Shown here: positions 51,390 to 59,631 of the stretch, piece after piece | Layout of the letters: each line of letters opens with the position of its first letter | Numbering within the stretch: the first letter of the stretch is position 1 | Assembly: GCA_963781955.1 (NCBI GenBank) | Contig: CAWAHU010000001.1 | Location: 1,922,001 to 1,986,000 of the forward strand | Origin: Bog-473 sp963781955 | GTDB lineage: Bacteria > Actinomycetota > Acidimicrobiia > Acidimicrobiales > RAAP-2 | Length of the DNA stretch: 64,000 bases | Direction of reading: 5' to 3' | Notes under the pieces: generated by a model | Told to the model about the DNA's origin: nothing | What the model saw: only the letters and a program-made list of their open reading frames with translations | Database searches by the model: none | Position numbers and translations under genes: made by a program

Positions 51390-52238
51390 ATGAGCGACAC
51401 GACGCCCGACGCCCAGGACCCGATCGGCGACACCCTGATCCGGCGCATAGAGGACGGCATCTGCTGGATCACCATCAACCGCCCCGAAGCCGGCAACGCT
51501 CTCACCCAGTACATGCGGGACCAGATCGCGGACTGGGTGCGCGACGCGTCGTCCGACCTCTTCGTCCGTGTCGTCGTCATCATGGGCGCGGGCGACAAGA
51601 CGTTCTGCACCGGGGCGGACCTGCGCGGCGGGCAACGGCCGCCCCGGCCGAGGCCCGAGAACGCGCCCGAGACCGAGGTCGGCTCGGCCTCGCGCATGAT
51701 CCGCGACGGCTGGCAGGCGCTCGTCACCTCCATCTTGGACTGCGAGAAGCCCGTCATCGCCGGCGTCAACGGCACGGCGGCGGGCGGCGGCATGCACCTG
51801 GCCCTGGCCTGTGACCTCGTGATCATGGCCGAGGAGGCCAAGTTCATCGAGGTGTTCATCCGCCGCGGCATCGCCCCCGACGCCGGCGGCGCCTGGATCC
51901 TCACCCGTCTGGTCGGGATCCAGAAGGCGAAGGAACTGTTCTTCTTCGGCGACGACGTGCCGGCCGCCGAGGCCCACCGCATCGGCCTGGTGAACCGCCT
52001 GGTGCCGCGGGCCGAGCTGCAGGGCACCGTCGAGGAGTGGGCGGGCCGCCTGGCCCAGGGCCCGACCAAGGCCATCTGGATCTCGAAGTGGCTGACCAAC
52101 CGCGCCCTCGACGTCGACCGGGCCACCGCCCTCCACGAGGAAGCCGTCGGCCAGGAGCTCGTGACGTACACCCAGGACATGAAGGAGGGCGTGGCCAGCT
52201 TCGTGGAGCGGCGGCCCACCGAGTTCAAGGGCTGGTAG
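51390..52238 (+). CDS. Enoyl-CoA hydratase/isomerase (crotonase family)
   Basis: A 282-residue crotonase-fold enzyme with ICWITINRPEAGNALTQYMR, the oxyanion segment DKTFCTGADLRGG near residue 70, KPVIAGVNGTAAGGGMHLAL near 127, and VFIRRGIAPDAGGAWILTRL with an acidic residue in the second catalytic position. ATG 51390 is preceded by AGGAGGCAAGGAG, one of the strongest ribosome-binding sites in the window. It follows the synthetase by 28 bases and should be co-transcribed with it. Confidence 0.9.
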   Translation: MSDTTPDAQDPIGDTLIRRIEDGICWITINRPEAGNALTQYMRDQIADWVRDASSDLFVRVVVIMGAGDKTFCTGADLRGGQRPPRPRPENAPETEVGSASRMIRDGWQALVTSILDCEKPVIAGVNGTAAGGGMHLALACDLVIMAEEAKFIEVFIRRGIAPDAGGAWILTRLVGIQKAKELFFFGDDVPAAEAHRIGLVNRLVPRAELQGTVEEWAGRLAQGPTKAIWISKWLTNRALDVDRATALHEEAVGQELVTYTQDMKEGVASFVERRPTEFKGW

Positions 52239-52244
52239 CCGGCC

Positions 52245-53174
52245 TCAGGGCGCGCTCGTGGCCCTGGTGCCCGACGTCGTGGTGGTGGTCGTCGAGGCGC
52301 CGCCCACGGCCCCCGTCGTGGTGGTCGTCGAGGGGGCCGGGCGGGTCGTCGTCGTGGCGCCACCTCCCAGCGTGGTCGTCGTCGTGCTCGTGGCGCCCAC
52401 GGTGGTGGTCGTCGTCGACGCCGTGGTCGTGGTGGCCGGCGCCGTGGTGGTCGTCGTCGTCGTGGGCGGCGGCGTCTGGTTGAAGAGGTGCGTGATCGAG
52501 GGCCCGCTCCCGGCGCCCCCGAAGATGTCCGACAGCGGCTTGCCCGAGATGAGCTCGACGGCGGTGATGAAGCCGAGGGCCAAGAGGAACACGATGGCCG
52601 CCGTCCCGGCCATCGCCTTCCAGCTGAAGCGGGCGGTCATGCCCGGGCGCGGTCGGCCGGCCCGGAGCGGCCGCACGGCCGGCGGCGCGGTCGTGGCGCG
52701 CAGCCTTTCGGACGCCGGGGCCCCCGTTGCAGCGGAGATCTCCAGGTGCTGCGTCTCGGCCGCAACCCCTGACTCCATCTGGACGGTCTCGGCCGCCCCG
52801 GCGGTGGGCTCCTCGGTCGCCCGCATCGTCTCGGTCGGGGTCGTGGCCGCCGGTATGGACGAGGATCCCCCGCCCGACGAGCCGGTCGCGCCCAGGCGGC
52901 GCAGCAGCGGCGAGGTGTCGGGTGCCCGCACCACTTGCTTGACCGCTTCGTGGCCGCGCTCGATCGACTGGGACACCACCGCGGCGGCCGTGGTGGCGAT
53001 GGCGGCGCCCACGGCGACGCCGATGATGGTGCCGGTGACCCCGAAGCTCGATGCGATGAGCGCGGCGATGACCGCCCCGGCCGACGAGGCCAGGATCTGG
53101 CGGACCGAGAACTTCACGCCGCGGCGGGACCGCCCACGGCCGGCCGGCCCCGATCGGCGGGACCGGCCGGACAC
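52245..53174 (-). CDS. Membrane protein with threonine-rich tail
   Basis: A 309-residue protein. The N-terminus is basic (SRRSGPAGRGRSRRGVKFSV), followed by two hydrophobic stretches (VIAALIASSFGVTGTIIGVA and on). A third membrane segment lies near residue 195 (AIVFLLALGFITAVELI), and residues about 240-309 are almost entirely Thr with Ala, Pro and Gly. The Thr-rich tail lies outside or inside depending on topology and could be flexible or glycosylated. Such tails are frequent in Acidimicrobiia surface proteins. No function is recognised. Confidence 0.65.
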   Translation of the reverse strand: MSGRSRRSGPAGRGRSRRGVKFSVRQILASSAGAVIAALIASSFGVTGTIIGVAVGAAIATTAAAVVSQSIERGHEAVKQVVRAPDTSPLLRRLGATGSSGGGSSSIPAATTPTETMRATEEPTAGAAETVQMESGVAAETQHLEISAATGAPASERLRATTAPPAVRPLRAGRPRPGMTARFSWKAMAGTAAIVFLLALGFITAVELISGKPLSDIFGGAGSGPSITHLFNQTPPPTTTTTTTAPATTTTASTTTTTVGATSTTTTTLGGGATTTTRPAPSTTTTTGAVGGASTTTTTTSGTRATSAP

Positions 53175-53238
53175 CTCCCAACCCGTGTCCGGCCGGCACG
53201 GACCACCAACCGCAGACCGGGATCGGGCGCGCCCACCC

Positions 53239-53748
53239 CTACTCCCCCACGGCCCCGTCGATCGCCTCGCGCAGCAGATCGGCGTGGCCGTTGTGGCGCG
53301 CGTACTCCTCGATCATGTGCACCATGATCCAGCGGAGCGAGACGTCGTCCCCGGCCTTCGCGGCCAGGTCGTCCAGGCTGCCGGCGCCCGCCTCGATGCG
53401 GCGCGAGATCTCGCACTGCCGCTCGAACATGGCGACGTCGTCCATGGCCCGCTCGGGGTCGAGGTCGTTGAAGTCGGCGTCGTTGTCGTCGTCGAGCCGA
53501 ACCGGGCACGCAGCGTCGGTGCCGGAGAAGACGCGCTCGAACCAGGACCACTCGACGACAGCCATGTGCCGCAGCAGGCCGAGGAGCGAAAGGTTCGACG
53601 TCGGCACGGCCCGGCGCACCAGGGACGCGCCATCGAGCAGCTCGCACTTCCACAACAGCGTCGAGCGCTGCCAGTCGAGCCACACACGGAGCATGGGGCG
53701 CTCGTCGCCGTGCATGGGGGGATCGATCCGGGTCACCGCGGGCAGCAC
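53239..53748 (-). CDS. DinB/DUF664-family protein
   Basis: A 169-residue four-helix protein of the DinB/YfiT-like superfamily (DUF664). It has LSLLGLLRHMAVVEWSWFER with the first His and HMIEEYARHNGHADLLREAI with two further His, matching a three-His metal site. Relatives include mycothiol-dependent enzymes; the substrate here is unknown. GTG 53748 is the outer start, ATG 53715 an alternative. Confidence 0.85.
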   Translation of the reverse strand: MLPAVTRIDPPMHGDERPMLRVWLDWQRSTLLWKCELLDGASLVRRAVPTSNLSLLGLLRHMAVVEWSWFERVFSGTDAACPVRLDDDNDADFNDLDPERAMDDVAMFERQCEISRRIEAGAGSLDDLAAKAGDDVSLRWIMVHMIEEYARHNGHADLLREAIDGAVGE

Positions 53749-53816
53749 CGGGCCAGGCTAACGGCTGGGCCGCCCGGCGCTCGGGCGAGGGGTCCGGTGC
53801 CACGGGGGCCGGTAGC

Positions 53817-54272
53817 ATGGCCGCGGTGCGTGAGCGGTGGTTGTCCCGACGCGCCGGCGCGCTGCACGCGGCGGTGCTGGTGGTGGCGGCGGGCTGCGCC
53901 GCGGCGACGTGGTGGCAGGTCACCCGGGCCGCCGACGGGAACCAGCTCAGCTACTTCTACTCGGGGATGTGGCCCGCCTTCGGCATCCTGGCCGTGTACT
54001 TCTGGTGGTCGCTCGTCCACACCGACTTCGAGTCGGCCGGCCTCAGGGGGACGCGCCGCCAGCAGGCCGGCACGCTCGAGCAGTCCGGCGAGCCCGGGAG
54101 GATGACCGCCTCGGCCTTCCCGGCCGGGCCGGGCCCGGAGGGGTCGCACCGTCCCGATCCGGCCGAGGACCCCGAGATGGCCGCCTACAACGCACGCCTC
54201 GCCGCGCTGGCGCGGCAAGGCCCGAAGACCTGGCGCCGGCCCGAGCGGGTCGTCGTGCGGCGACCGCAGTGA
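53817..54272 (+). CDS. Two-helix membrane protein (hypothetical)
   Basis: A 151-residue protein with two predicted helices: LHAAVLVVAAGCAAATWWQV and SGMWPAFGILAVYFWWSLVH. A hydrophilic C-terminal half rich in Pro, Arg and Gly follows. It lies 10 bases upstream of the DUF3817 gene and probably forms an operon with it. Comparable pairs occur in actinobacteria. Function unknown. Confidence 0.65.
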   Translation: MAAVRERWLSRRAGALHAAVLVVAAGCAAATWWQVTRAADGNQLSYFYSGMWPAFGILAVYFWWSLVHTDFESAGLRGTRRQQAGTLEQSGEPGRMTASAFPAGPGPEGSHRPDPAEDPEMAAYNARLAALARQGPKTWRRPERVVVRRPQ

Positions 54273-54282
54273 CGGCCGTCGC

Positions 54283-54684
54283 GTGAGGCGCTTGTTCGAG
54301 AAGGGACTGAAGGGGGCGCTGTTCCGCTATCAGCTCATGGCCAACATCGTCGGCGTGCTGATCATCCCGCTCTTCGTGTTCGCCGGGCTCAGGGCCGGGT
54401 TCGGCGGGTTCAAGGCCGAGGTCGCCGTCTTCGGCGTTGCGCACGGCTACCTCTACATCGTCTACCTCATCGCAGCCGGGTTCCTGGCACTCCGGGTGCG
54501 CCTCAACATCTGGTGGATCCTGCTCATGGTGTGCGCCGGCCTCGTGCCCGGCCTCACCTTCGTGGTGGAGTGGCTCGTGGTGACGCGGAAGGTCCAGCCG
54601 CTCATTGCCACGCAGGACGCCGCCGTCACCGGCACCGTCACCGACGCCGGCACACCGCCGGGGGTCAGCCCAACCGCTCGATGA
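54283..54684 (+). CDS. DUF3817 integral membrane protein
   Basis: A 133-residue protein with three to four helices matching DUF3817: FRYQLMANIVGVLIIPLFVF, VFGVAHGYLYIVYLIAAGFL with the conserved AHG, and LLMVCAGLVPGLTFVVEWLV. GTG 54283 follows the previous stop by 10 bases. The last 20 bases overlap the convergent thiolase gene. Its role is unknown; family members are often linked to membrane or peptidoglycan-related loci in actinobacteria. Confidence 0.8.
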   Translation: MRRLFEKGLKGALFRYQLMANIVGVLIIPLFVFAGLRAGFGGFKAEVAVFGVAHGYLYIVYLIAAGFLALRVRLNIWWILLMVCAGLVPGLTFVVEWLVVTRKVQPLIATQDAAVTGTVTDAGTPPGVSPTAR

Positions 54685-55846
54685 CGGTGCCGTTGGCCTG
54701 GCCGCCGCCCTCGCACATGGTCTGGTAGCCGAAGCGGCCACCGGTCGCCTCCAGGTGGTTGAGCAGCGTGCCCATGAGGCGCACACCGCTCGCGCCGAGC
54801 GGGTGCCCGATGGCGATCGCGCCCCCGCGCGGGTTGAAGCGCTCGTGGTCGTAGCCGAACTCCTTCAACCACATGAGAGCGATGGCCGCGAAGGCCTCGT
54901 TGCACTCGACGGCGTCGAACTCGTCGACCTTCATGCCCGAACGCCCGAGCAGCTTGTGCGTGACCGGAACCGGCGCCGAGAGCACGATGGCGGCGTCCTC
55001 GGCCGCCACCGCGAAGTGCGCGAAGCGGGCCCGGATCGGGAGGCCGAGCGCCTCGGCCACGGAGCGGTCGGCCACCAGCATCGCCGCCGCGCCGTCGGTG
55101 GTCTGCGAGGCGTTGCCGGCGGTGATGTCGGGCGCCGTATCGGGCTCCCAGTGCTGTGCCGGCGGCAGCGCGGCCAGCTTCTCGATCGTCGAGCCCCGGC
55201 GGATGCCCTCGTCCTCACGCAGGTACTCCCCCGTCAAGCTGCCGTCCTCGGCCTTGATCGGGACCGCGATGGCCTCCCGCGCGAAGTGGCCGTCGTCCCA
55301 GCTCGCGGCCGCCCGTCGATGTGACTCGAGCGAGTAGGCGTCCATCTCCTCCCGGGTGATCCCGTAGCGATCGGCCAAGACCTGGCTCACGCGGAACTGG
55401 GTCCAGAGCCGCCCGTCGACCTGCTCGAGGAACGAGGGCGGGAAGGGGCCGGTGCCGCCACGTGCGTTGGAGGCCATGGGGACCCGGCTCATGACCTCGA
55501 CCCCGCAGGCGACGACCAGGTCGTAGTGCCCGGCGGCCACGCCCGCGGCGGCGAAGTGCACCGCTTGCTGCGACGAGCCGCACTGGCGGTCGACCGTGGT
55601 GGCGGGCACCGTCTGGGGCAGGCCGGCCGACACCCACCCGTTGCGACCGACGTTCGTGCTCTGCTCGCCGGCCTGGGTCACGCAGCCGGCGATGACGTCG
55701 TCGATGCGCTCGGGGTCGACGCCCGTCCGCTCCAGCAACGTCGTGAGTGCGAACGCCAGCAGGTCGGCCGGGTGCCAGTTGGCCAGTGCGCCTCCCCGCT
55801 TCCCGAACGTGGTCCGCACCACGTCGACGATGACGGGCTCTCCCAT
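54665..55846 (-). CDS. Acetyl-CoA C-acyltransferase (thiolase)
   Basis: The 393-residue thiolase cleaves 3-ketoacyl-CoA with CoA. All catalytic positions are present: Cys89 in TVDRQCGSSQQA, His348 in AIGHPLGASG and Cys378 in CEGGGQANG. It starts EPVIVDVVRTTFGKRGGALA. ATG 55846 lies 14 bases after the LivF-like stop on the same strand, so it is probably the last gene of the ABC transporter operon. This placement links uptake and beta-oxidation. Confidence 0.95.
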   Translation of the reverse strand: MGEPVIVDVVRTTFGKRGGALANWHPADLLAFALTTLLERTGVDPERIDDVIAGCVTQAGEQSTNVGRNGWVSAGLPQTVPATTVDRQCGSSQQAVHFAAAGVAAGHYDLVVACGVEVMSRVPMASNARGGTGPFPPSFLEQVDGRLWTQFRVSQVLADRYGITREEMDAYSLESHRRAAASWDDGHFAREAIAVPIKAEDGSLTGEYLREDEGIRRGSTIEKLAALPPAQHWEPDTAPDITAGNASQTTDGAAAMLVADRSVAEALGLPIRARFAHFAVAAEDAAIVLSAPVPVTHKLLGRSGMKVDEFDAVECNEAFAAIALMWLKEFGYDHERFNPRGGAIAIGHPLGASGVRLMGTLLNHLEATGGRFGYQTMCEGGGQANGTVIERLG

Positions 55847-55860
55847 GGTGCCTTCCTCTC

Positions 55861-56808
55861 CTACGCCCCTGGGCCGGTGCCCGGCGCACCGTCTGAACTG
55901 TCGGCGTCGTCTGCATTGCCTGCGTCGGCGTCGTCGACCCGGCCGTGCGCGTGGTGACGGTGGGGCCAGTGTGGGTGCAGCCCGTGCAGGTGCCGTCGGC
56001 CGGCGTCGGCCTCCTCGGCTTCTGCTTCGGCCACTCCGGCCGAGGCGGCTTCTTCCCGCCGGGCCATCAGCGCCTCCACCGCGGTGGACGCACCGCCAGG
56101 GCCGCCCTCGTAGACGACCGAGCCGTGGTCGAGCACGACCGCCCACGTGGCCAGCGTGAGCACCCGGTGCACCTGCTGCTCCACCACCACGAGGGCCGTC
56201 CCGTTGCCGTTGATCTGCGTCAGACCCTCGTAGACCGCGTCGACCACCACGGGGGCCAGGCCGAGGGACAGCTCGTCCGCCACCAGCACCTTGGGTGGCA
56301 CCACCAGCACCTTGGCCAAGGAGAGCAGGCGCTGCTGGCCGCCTGAGAGGGTGCCGGCCATCTGGCGACGGCGCTCCCCGAGGATGGGGAACGCGTCGTA
56401 GGCCCGGGTCAGGTTCTCGGCCAGCTGGCCCCGGCCGCCGCGCTGGCGGAAGGCCAGTGTGAGGTTCTCCTCCACCGTCAACGTCGAGAAGACGCCCCGT
56501 CCCTCGACCACGTGCGCCACGCCGAGCCGGGCGATCTTGTAGGCCGGCAGCCTCGTCACGTCCTGCCCGTCGAGCAGGACCTGGCCTTCGGTCGCGGTGA
56601 CCAGCCCGGTCACGGTGCGGGCCACGGTGGACTTGCCGGCGCCGTTCGAACCGACCAGGGCCACCACGCCCCGGACGGGCACCCGGAACGACACGTCGAA
56701 GAGGGCGCGGTAGGGGCCGTACGCGGCGCTGACGTGCTGCAGGCGCAGCACGTCGTCCTCGGCCGGAGTGCCGGCCGGCGCGCCGGAAGGCTCGGTCACG
56801 AGGCTCAT
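55861..56808 (-). CDS. LivF-like ABC transporter ATP-binding protein with His-rich tail
   Basis: The 315-residue ATPase has Walker A GSNGAGKST, the Q-loop region, signature LSGGQQRLLSLAKVL, and Walker B VLVADELSLGLAPVV. LivF proteins are usually about 235 residues; this one adds about 75, including HLHGLHPHWPHRHHAHG followed by an Asp/Ala-rich stretch. The tail is not needed for the ATPase fold and might bind metal. The ATG overlaps the LivG stop (ATGA). It forms part of a Liv-type importer for amphipathic or acidic substrates; whether amino acids are carried is unknown. Confidence 0.9.
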   Translation of the reverse strand: MSLVTEPSGAPAGTPAEDDVLRLQHVSAAYGPYRALFDVSFRVPVRGVVALVGSNGAGKSTVARTVTGLVTATEGQVLLDGQDVTRLPAYKIARLGVAHVVEGRGVFSTLTVEENLTLAFRQRGGRGQLAENLTRAYDAFPILGERRRQMAGTLSGGQQRLLSLAKVLVVPPKVLVADELSLGLAPVVVDAVYEGLTQINGNGTALVVVEQQVHRVLTLATWAVVLDHGSVVYEGGPGGASTAVEALMARREEAASAGVAEAEAEEADAGRRHLHGLHPHWPHRHHAHGRVDDADAGNADDADSSDGAPGTGPGA

Positions 56809-57581
56809 GCCACCCCCATCTGCCCCAGGTAGGCGGAGCGGACGGCCGGGTCCGCCATGACTTCGTCGAAGGTGCCCTGGGCCAGCATGGAGCCCAGGTC
56901 CATGACGACGGCACGGTCGGAAACCTCGGCCACCATGCTGAGATCGTGCTCGACCAGCAGGATGGCGGTGCCCCGCTCGCGCTGCACGGTGCGCAGGACT
57001 GCCGCCACCTCCGCCGTCTCGCGCAGGTCCAACCCGGACGACGGCTCGTCGGCCAGCAGGATCTTGGGTTCCGCCGCCAGCGCCCGAGCCAGCTCGACCA
57101 GGCGGCAATTGCCCAGGCCGAGGGCGTTGACCGAGGTCTCGGCCAGCCGGGCGATCCCGACCAGCTCCAAGACGGCGTCGACCCGTTCGGTCTCCTCGCG
57201 CGTCGGCTTGCTCAGGTTGAGCAGGTCCCGCCAGAGCCTGCCCTCACCCTGCCGGGCACGCTCGGCCACCATGAGGTGGTCCCGCACGGACATGTCGGTG
57301 AAGACCTCCACCCTCTGGTAGGTGCGCCCGATGCCCAGGCGGGCCCGCTTGTAGGTGGGGAGACCGATGAGGGAGGTGCCGTCGAAGACGATCTCCCCGC
57401 TCTCGGGGCGCAACTGCCCGCACACGCAGTTGAACAGCGTCGTCTTGCCGGCGCCGTTGGGGCCGACCAGGCCGACACTCTCGCCGGCGCCGACCTCGAA
57501 CGTGATCTGGCTGACAGCCTGGACGCCGCCGAACGACTTGCACACTCCCCTGAGGGTCAGGAGCGGGGTGGCGTCAGCCAT
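56805..57581 (-). CDS. LivG-like ABC transporter ATP-binding protein
   Basis: A 258-residue ATPase with Walker A GPNGAGKTTLFN, GIGRTYQRVEVF in the Q-loop, the signature region LGLGNCRLVELARALAAEP (a degenerate LSGGQ, here LGLGN), and Walker B ILLADEPSSGLD. The H-loop is LLVEHDLSMV. It is the second ATPase of the Liv-type importer. The start at 57581 overlaps the fused permease stop by 8 bases. The degenerate signature motif is unusual but the neighbouring catalytic motifs are intact. Confidence 0.92.
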   Translation of the reverse strand: MADATPLLTLRGVCKSFGGVQAVSQITFEVGAGESVGLVGPNGAGKTTLFNCVCGQLRPESGEIVFDGTSLIGLPTYKRARLGIGRTYQRVEVFTDMSVRDHLMVAERARQGEGRLWRDLLNLSKPTREETERVDAVLELVGIARLAETSVNALGLGNCRLVELARALAAEPKILLADEPSSGLDLRETAEVAAVLRTVQRERGTAILLVEHDLSMVAEVSDRAVVMDLGSMLAQGTFDEVMADPAVRSAYLGQMGVA

Positions 57582-59583
57582 TGGCGCTCGAGGGGCTCAT
57601 GGCCGGCTGGAGGTCTTCCGCCTCGTCGTGGCGCGAGAAGAAGAGTCGCTCGAAGCGCTGCGTGGACCGGCGCTTCTGGTACTCGAGCACTCCCTCGGGA
57701 TGCTGCGCGTAGGTCAGCGCGCCGAAGGCGAAGAGCGCCACGGTCAGGCTCGAGGCACCGATGCGGGCCGGCAGGACCGTGGTGAGGACCTGCTCGGTGA
57801 CGAAGAAGCCGACGCCGGCCTGGATGGCGCCCTCCACGGTGGTGACGCTGGTGGTCACCACCAACACGACCAGGACCAGCGAGATGTCCGCGTTCCAGTC
57901 GGTCGGTGACACGACCTGCTGCTCCAGGCTGTGCAAGAGGCCACCCACCCCGGCGATGGCACCCGACAGGGCGAACACCATGATGCGCTGCCACGACGGG
58001 TTCACCCCGAGACCGGCCGTGGCCGTCTCGCTCCCCCGCATGGCGGCCAGGTTGCGCCCGACCGTCCCCTTGCGCACCAGCAACACGAGCAGGACCGCCA
58101 CCACGAGCACACCGAGCGACAACAGGAACATGGCGTGGCCGTTGACGTCGAAGAAGGTGTGGGTGCCCAGCCACTTGGCCTGGATGCTCACGCCCTGGGG
58201 CCCGCCGGTGATCGAGGCCTCGTTGAAGAAGGTGGCGTCGAACAGGAGTGCCGCCGCCAGCGTCATCAGGGCCAGCCCCAGGCCCTTGAGCCGCAGCGAG
58301 AGCAGGGCCAGGATCACGGCCACCGCTGCGGCCAGCGCGGCGCCCACCAGCCCGCCCACGAGCAGGTTCAGCCCGAGGTGGTTGGCCAGCTGGGCCGCGG
58401 TGAAGGCGCCCACCCCGGCCAGGGTGGCCTGGCACAACGAGAGCTGGCCCGCCATGCCCGTGATCAACGTGATCGAGAGGAGGACGATCGAATAGGTCAG
58501 GCCGTTGTTGAACACGGTGGCCCACGCCGGCCAGGCGTTCGGCAGCCAGGTCAGCATGGACACGCAGAAGACGGCGAAGACGACCCACCACAGGACGCGG
58601 ATGATCCGGTCCATCTTCGGCGCCCGGGCGGTCGCGGCGATCGGGGGGGGCGGGGGGTCGATGGTGGCCATGGGGTCCCGGCTGGCATCGAGCTCGCGCA
58701 TTCCCGGGAGAAACAGCAGCGCCCCCACCAAGAAGATGAACGGCAGCGAAGGGATGATGGCCGCGTAGAAGAAGCTCGACGTCGGGATGTACCCCTGGAG
58801 CACGGTGGTCAGGACGCCGATGAGGACGGCCACACCGGCGGCGATCGGGATCGAGCGCAGCAGCGCCCAGGCGGCGGCAGCGATCGCCGTCACGGTCAGC
58901 GTCACGTAGTCCTCGGAGGTGAACGCGCCGAAGGTCGGGGCGAAGAGCACGCCGGCCAGGCTGGCCATGAAGCTCGAGACGATCCAGGCGACCGCGACCA
59001 CCCCGTCGGCGTTGACCCCGTCGAGCTGGACCAGGCGGCGGCTCTCCACGGCTGCCCGCATCTGCAGGCCCAGGCTGGTGTAGCGCAGGAGGACCGTGAG
59101 CAGCACCAGCACGATGACCGTCACCGAGATGGTCGACAGGTAGATCCCGTTGACGGGGGTCCCGACGAAGGTGAAGTAGACGACGTTGGGATTGAAGAAG
59201 GGGACGATCGTCGCCGTGGCGTCGAGGTTCTGAGGCCCGAAGATGACGGGCAGGAGCGAAGGGATCCCCACGAGGAGCGCCAGGCTGCACACCATCTTGG
59301 CCGTCGAGTTGGCGTTGGAGATGTGGCGGAAGAGAAGCCGGTCGAAGGCCCACCCCAGCAGCGGGCCGAACACCACCACCGACACCAGGAACGCTTCCCA
59401 ACCCGTCCAACCGTGGTACTCGGTCAGCCAGGTGAAGATGAACGCGGAGGCGAACGCCTGCGCGCCGAAGGCGAAGTTGAAGACGCCGGTCGCCTGGTAG
59501 GTCAGGACAAGGCAGACGGCGACCAGCGCGTAGGTGCAGCCGTACGGGACGCCCGGGAACGCAAAGCCGAGGAAATGCTCCAT
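57574..59583 (-). CDS. Fused LivH-LivM permease
   Basis: A 669-residue membrane protein combining the two Liv permeases. Residues 1 to about 300 are LivH-like (PYGCTYALVAVCLVLTYQAT, GVFNFAFGAQAF, and a second half ending FLVGALLFLPGMRELD). A proline-rich linker (ATIDPPPPPIAATA) near 315 leads to the LivM-like half, with YSIVLLSITLITGMAGQLSL and LSLRLKGLGLALMTLAAALL. About 16-18 helices are expected. The operon order binding protein, permease, LivG, LivF is standard. Fusion makes the two permeases obligatory partners. Confidence 0.93.
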   Translation of the reverse strand: MEHFLGFAFPGVPYGCTYALVAVCLVLTYQATGVFNFAFGAQAFASAFIFTWLTEYHGWTGWEAFLVSVVVFGPLLGWAFDRLLFRHISNANSTAKMVCSLALLVGIPSLLPVIFGPQNLDATATIVPFFNPNVVYFTFVGTPVNGIYLSTISVTVIVLVLLTVLLRYTSLGLQMRAAVESRRLVQLDGVNADGVVAVAWIVSSFMASLAGVLFAPTFGAFTSEDYVTLTVTAIAAAAWALLRSIPIAAGVAVLIGVLTTVLQGYIPTSSFFYAAIIPSLPFIFLVGALLFLPGMRELDASRDPMATIDPPPPPIAATARAPKMDRIIRVLWWVVFAVFCVSMLTWLPNAWPAWATVFNNGLTYSIVLLSITLITGMAGQLSLCQATLAGVGAFTAAQLANHLGLNLLVGGLVGAALAAAVAVILALLSLRLKGLGLALMTLAAALLFDATFFNEASITGGPQGVSIQAKWLGTHTFFDVNGHAMFLLSLGVLVVAVLLVLLVRKGTVGRNLAAMRGSETATAGLGVNPSWQRIMVFALSGAIAGVGGLLHSLEQQVVSPTDWNADISLVLVVLVVTTSVTTVEGAIQAGVGFFVTEQVLTTVLPARIGASSLTVALFAFGALTYAQHPEGVLEYQKRRSTQRFERLFFSRHDEAEDLQPAMSPSSANG

Positions 59584-59631
59584 CCCCGTGTTCGGCGGCC
59601 GCTTGCCTTCGCCCTGTCCTCCCCCGAGCCG

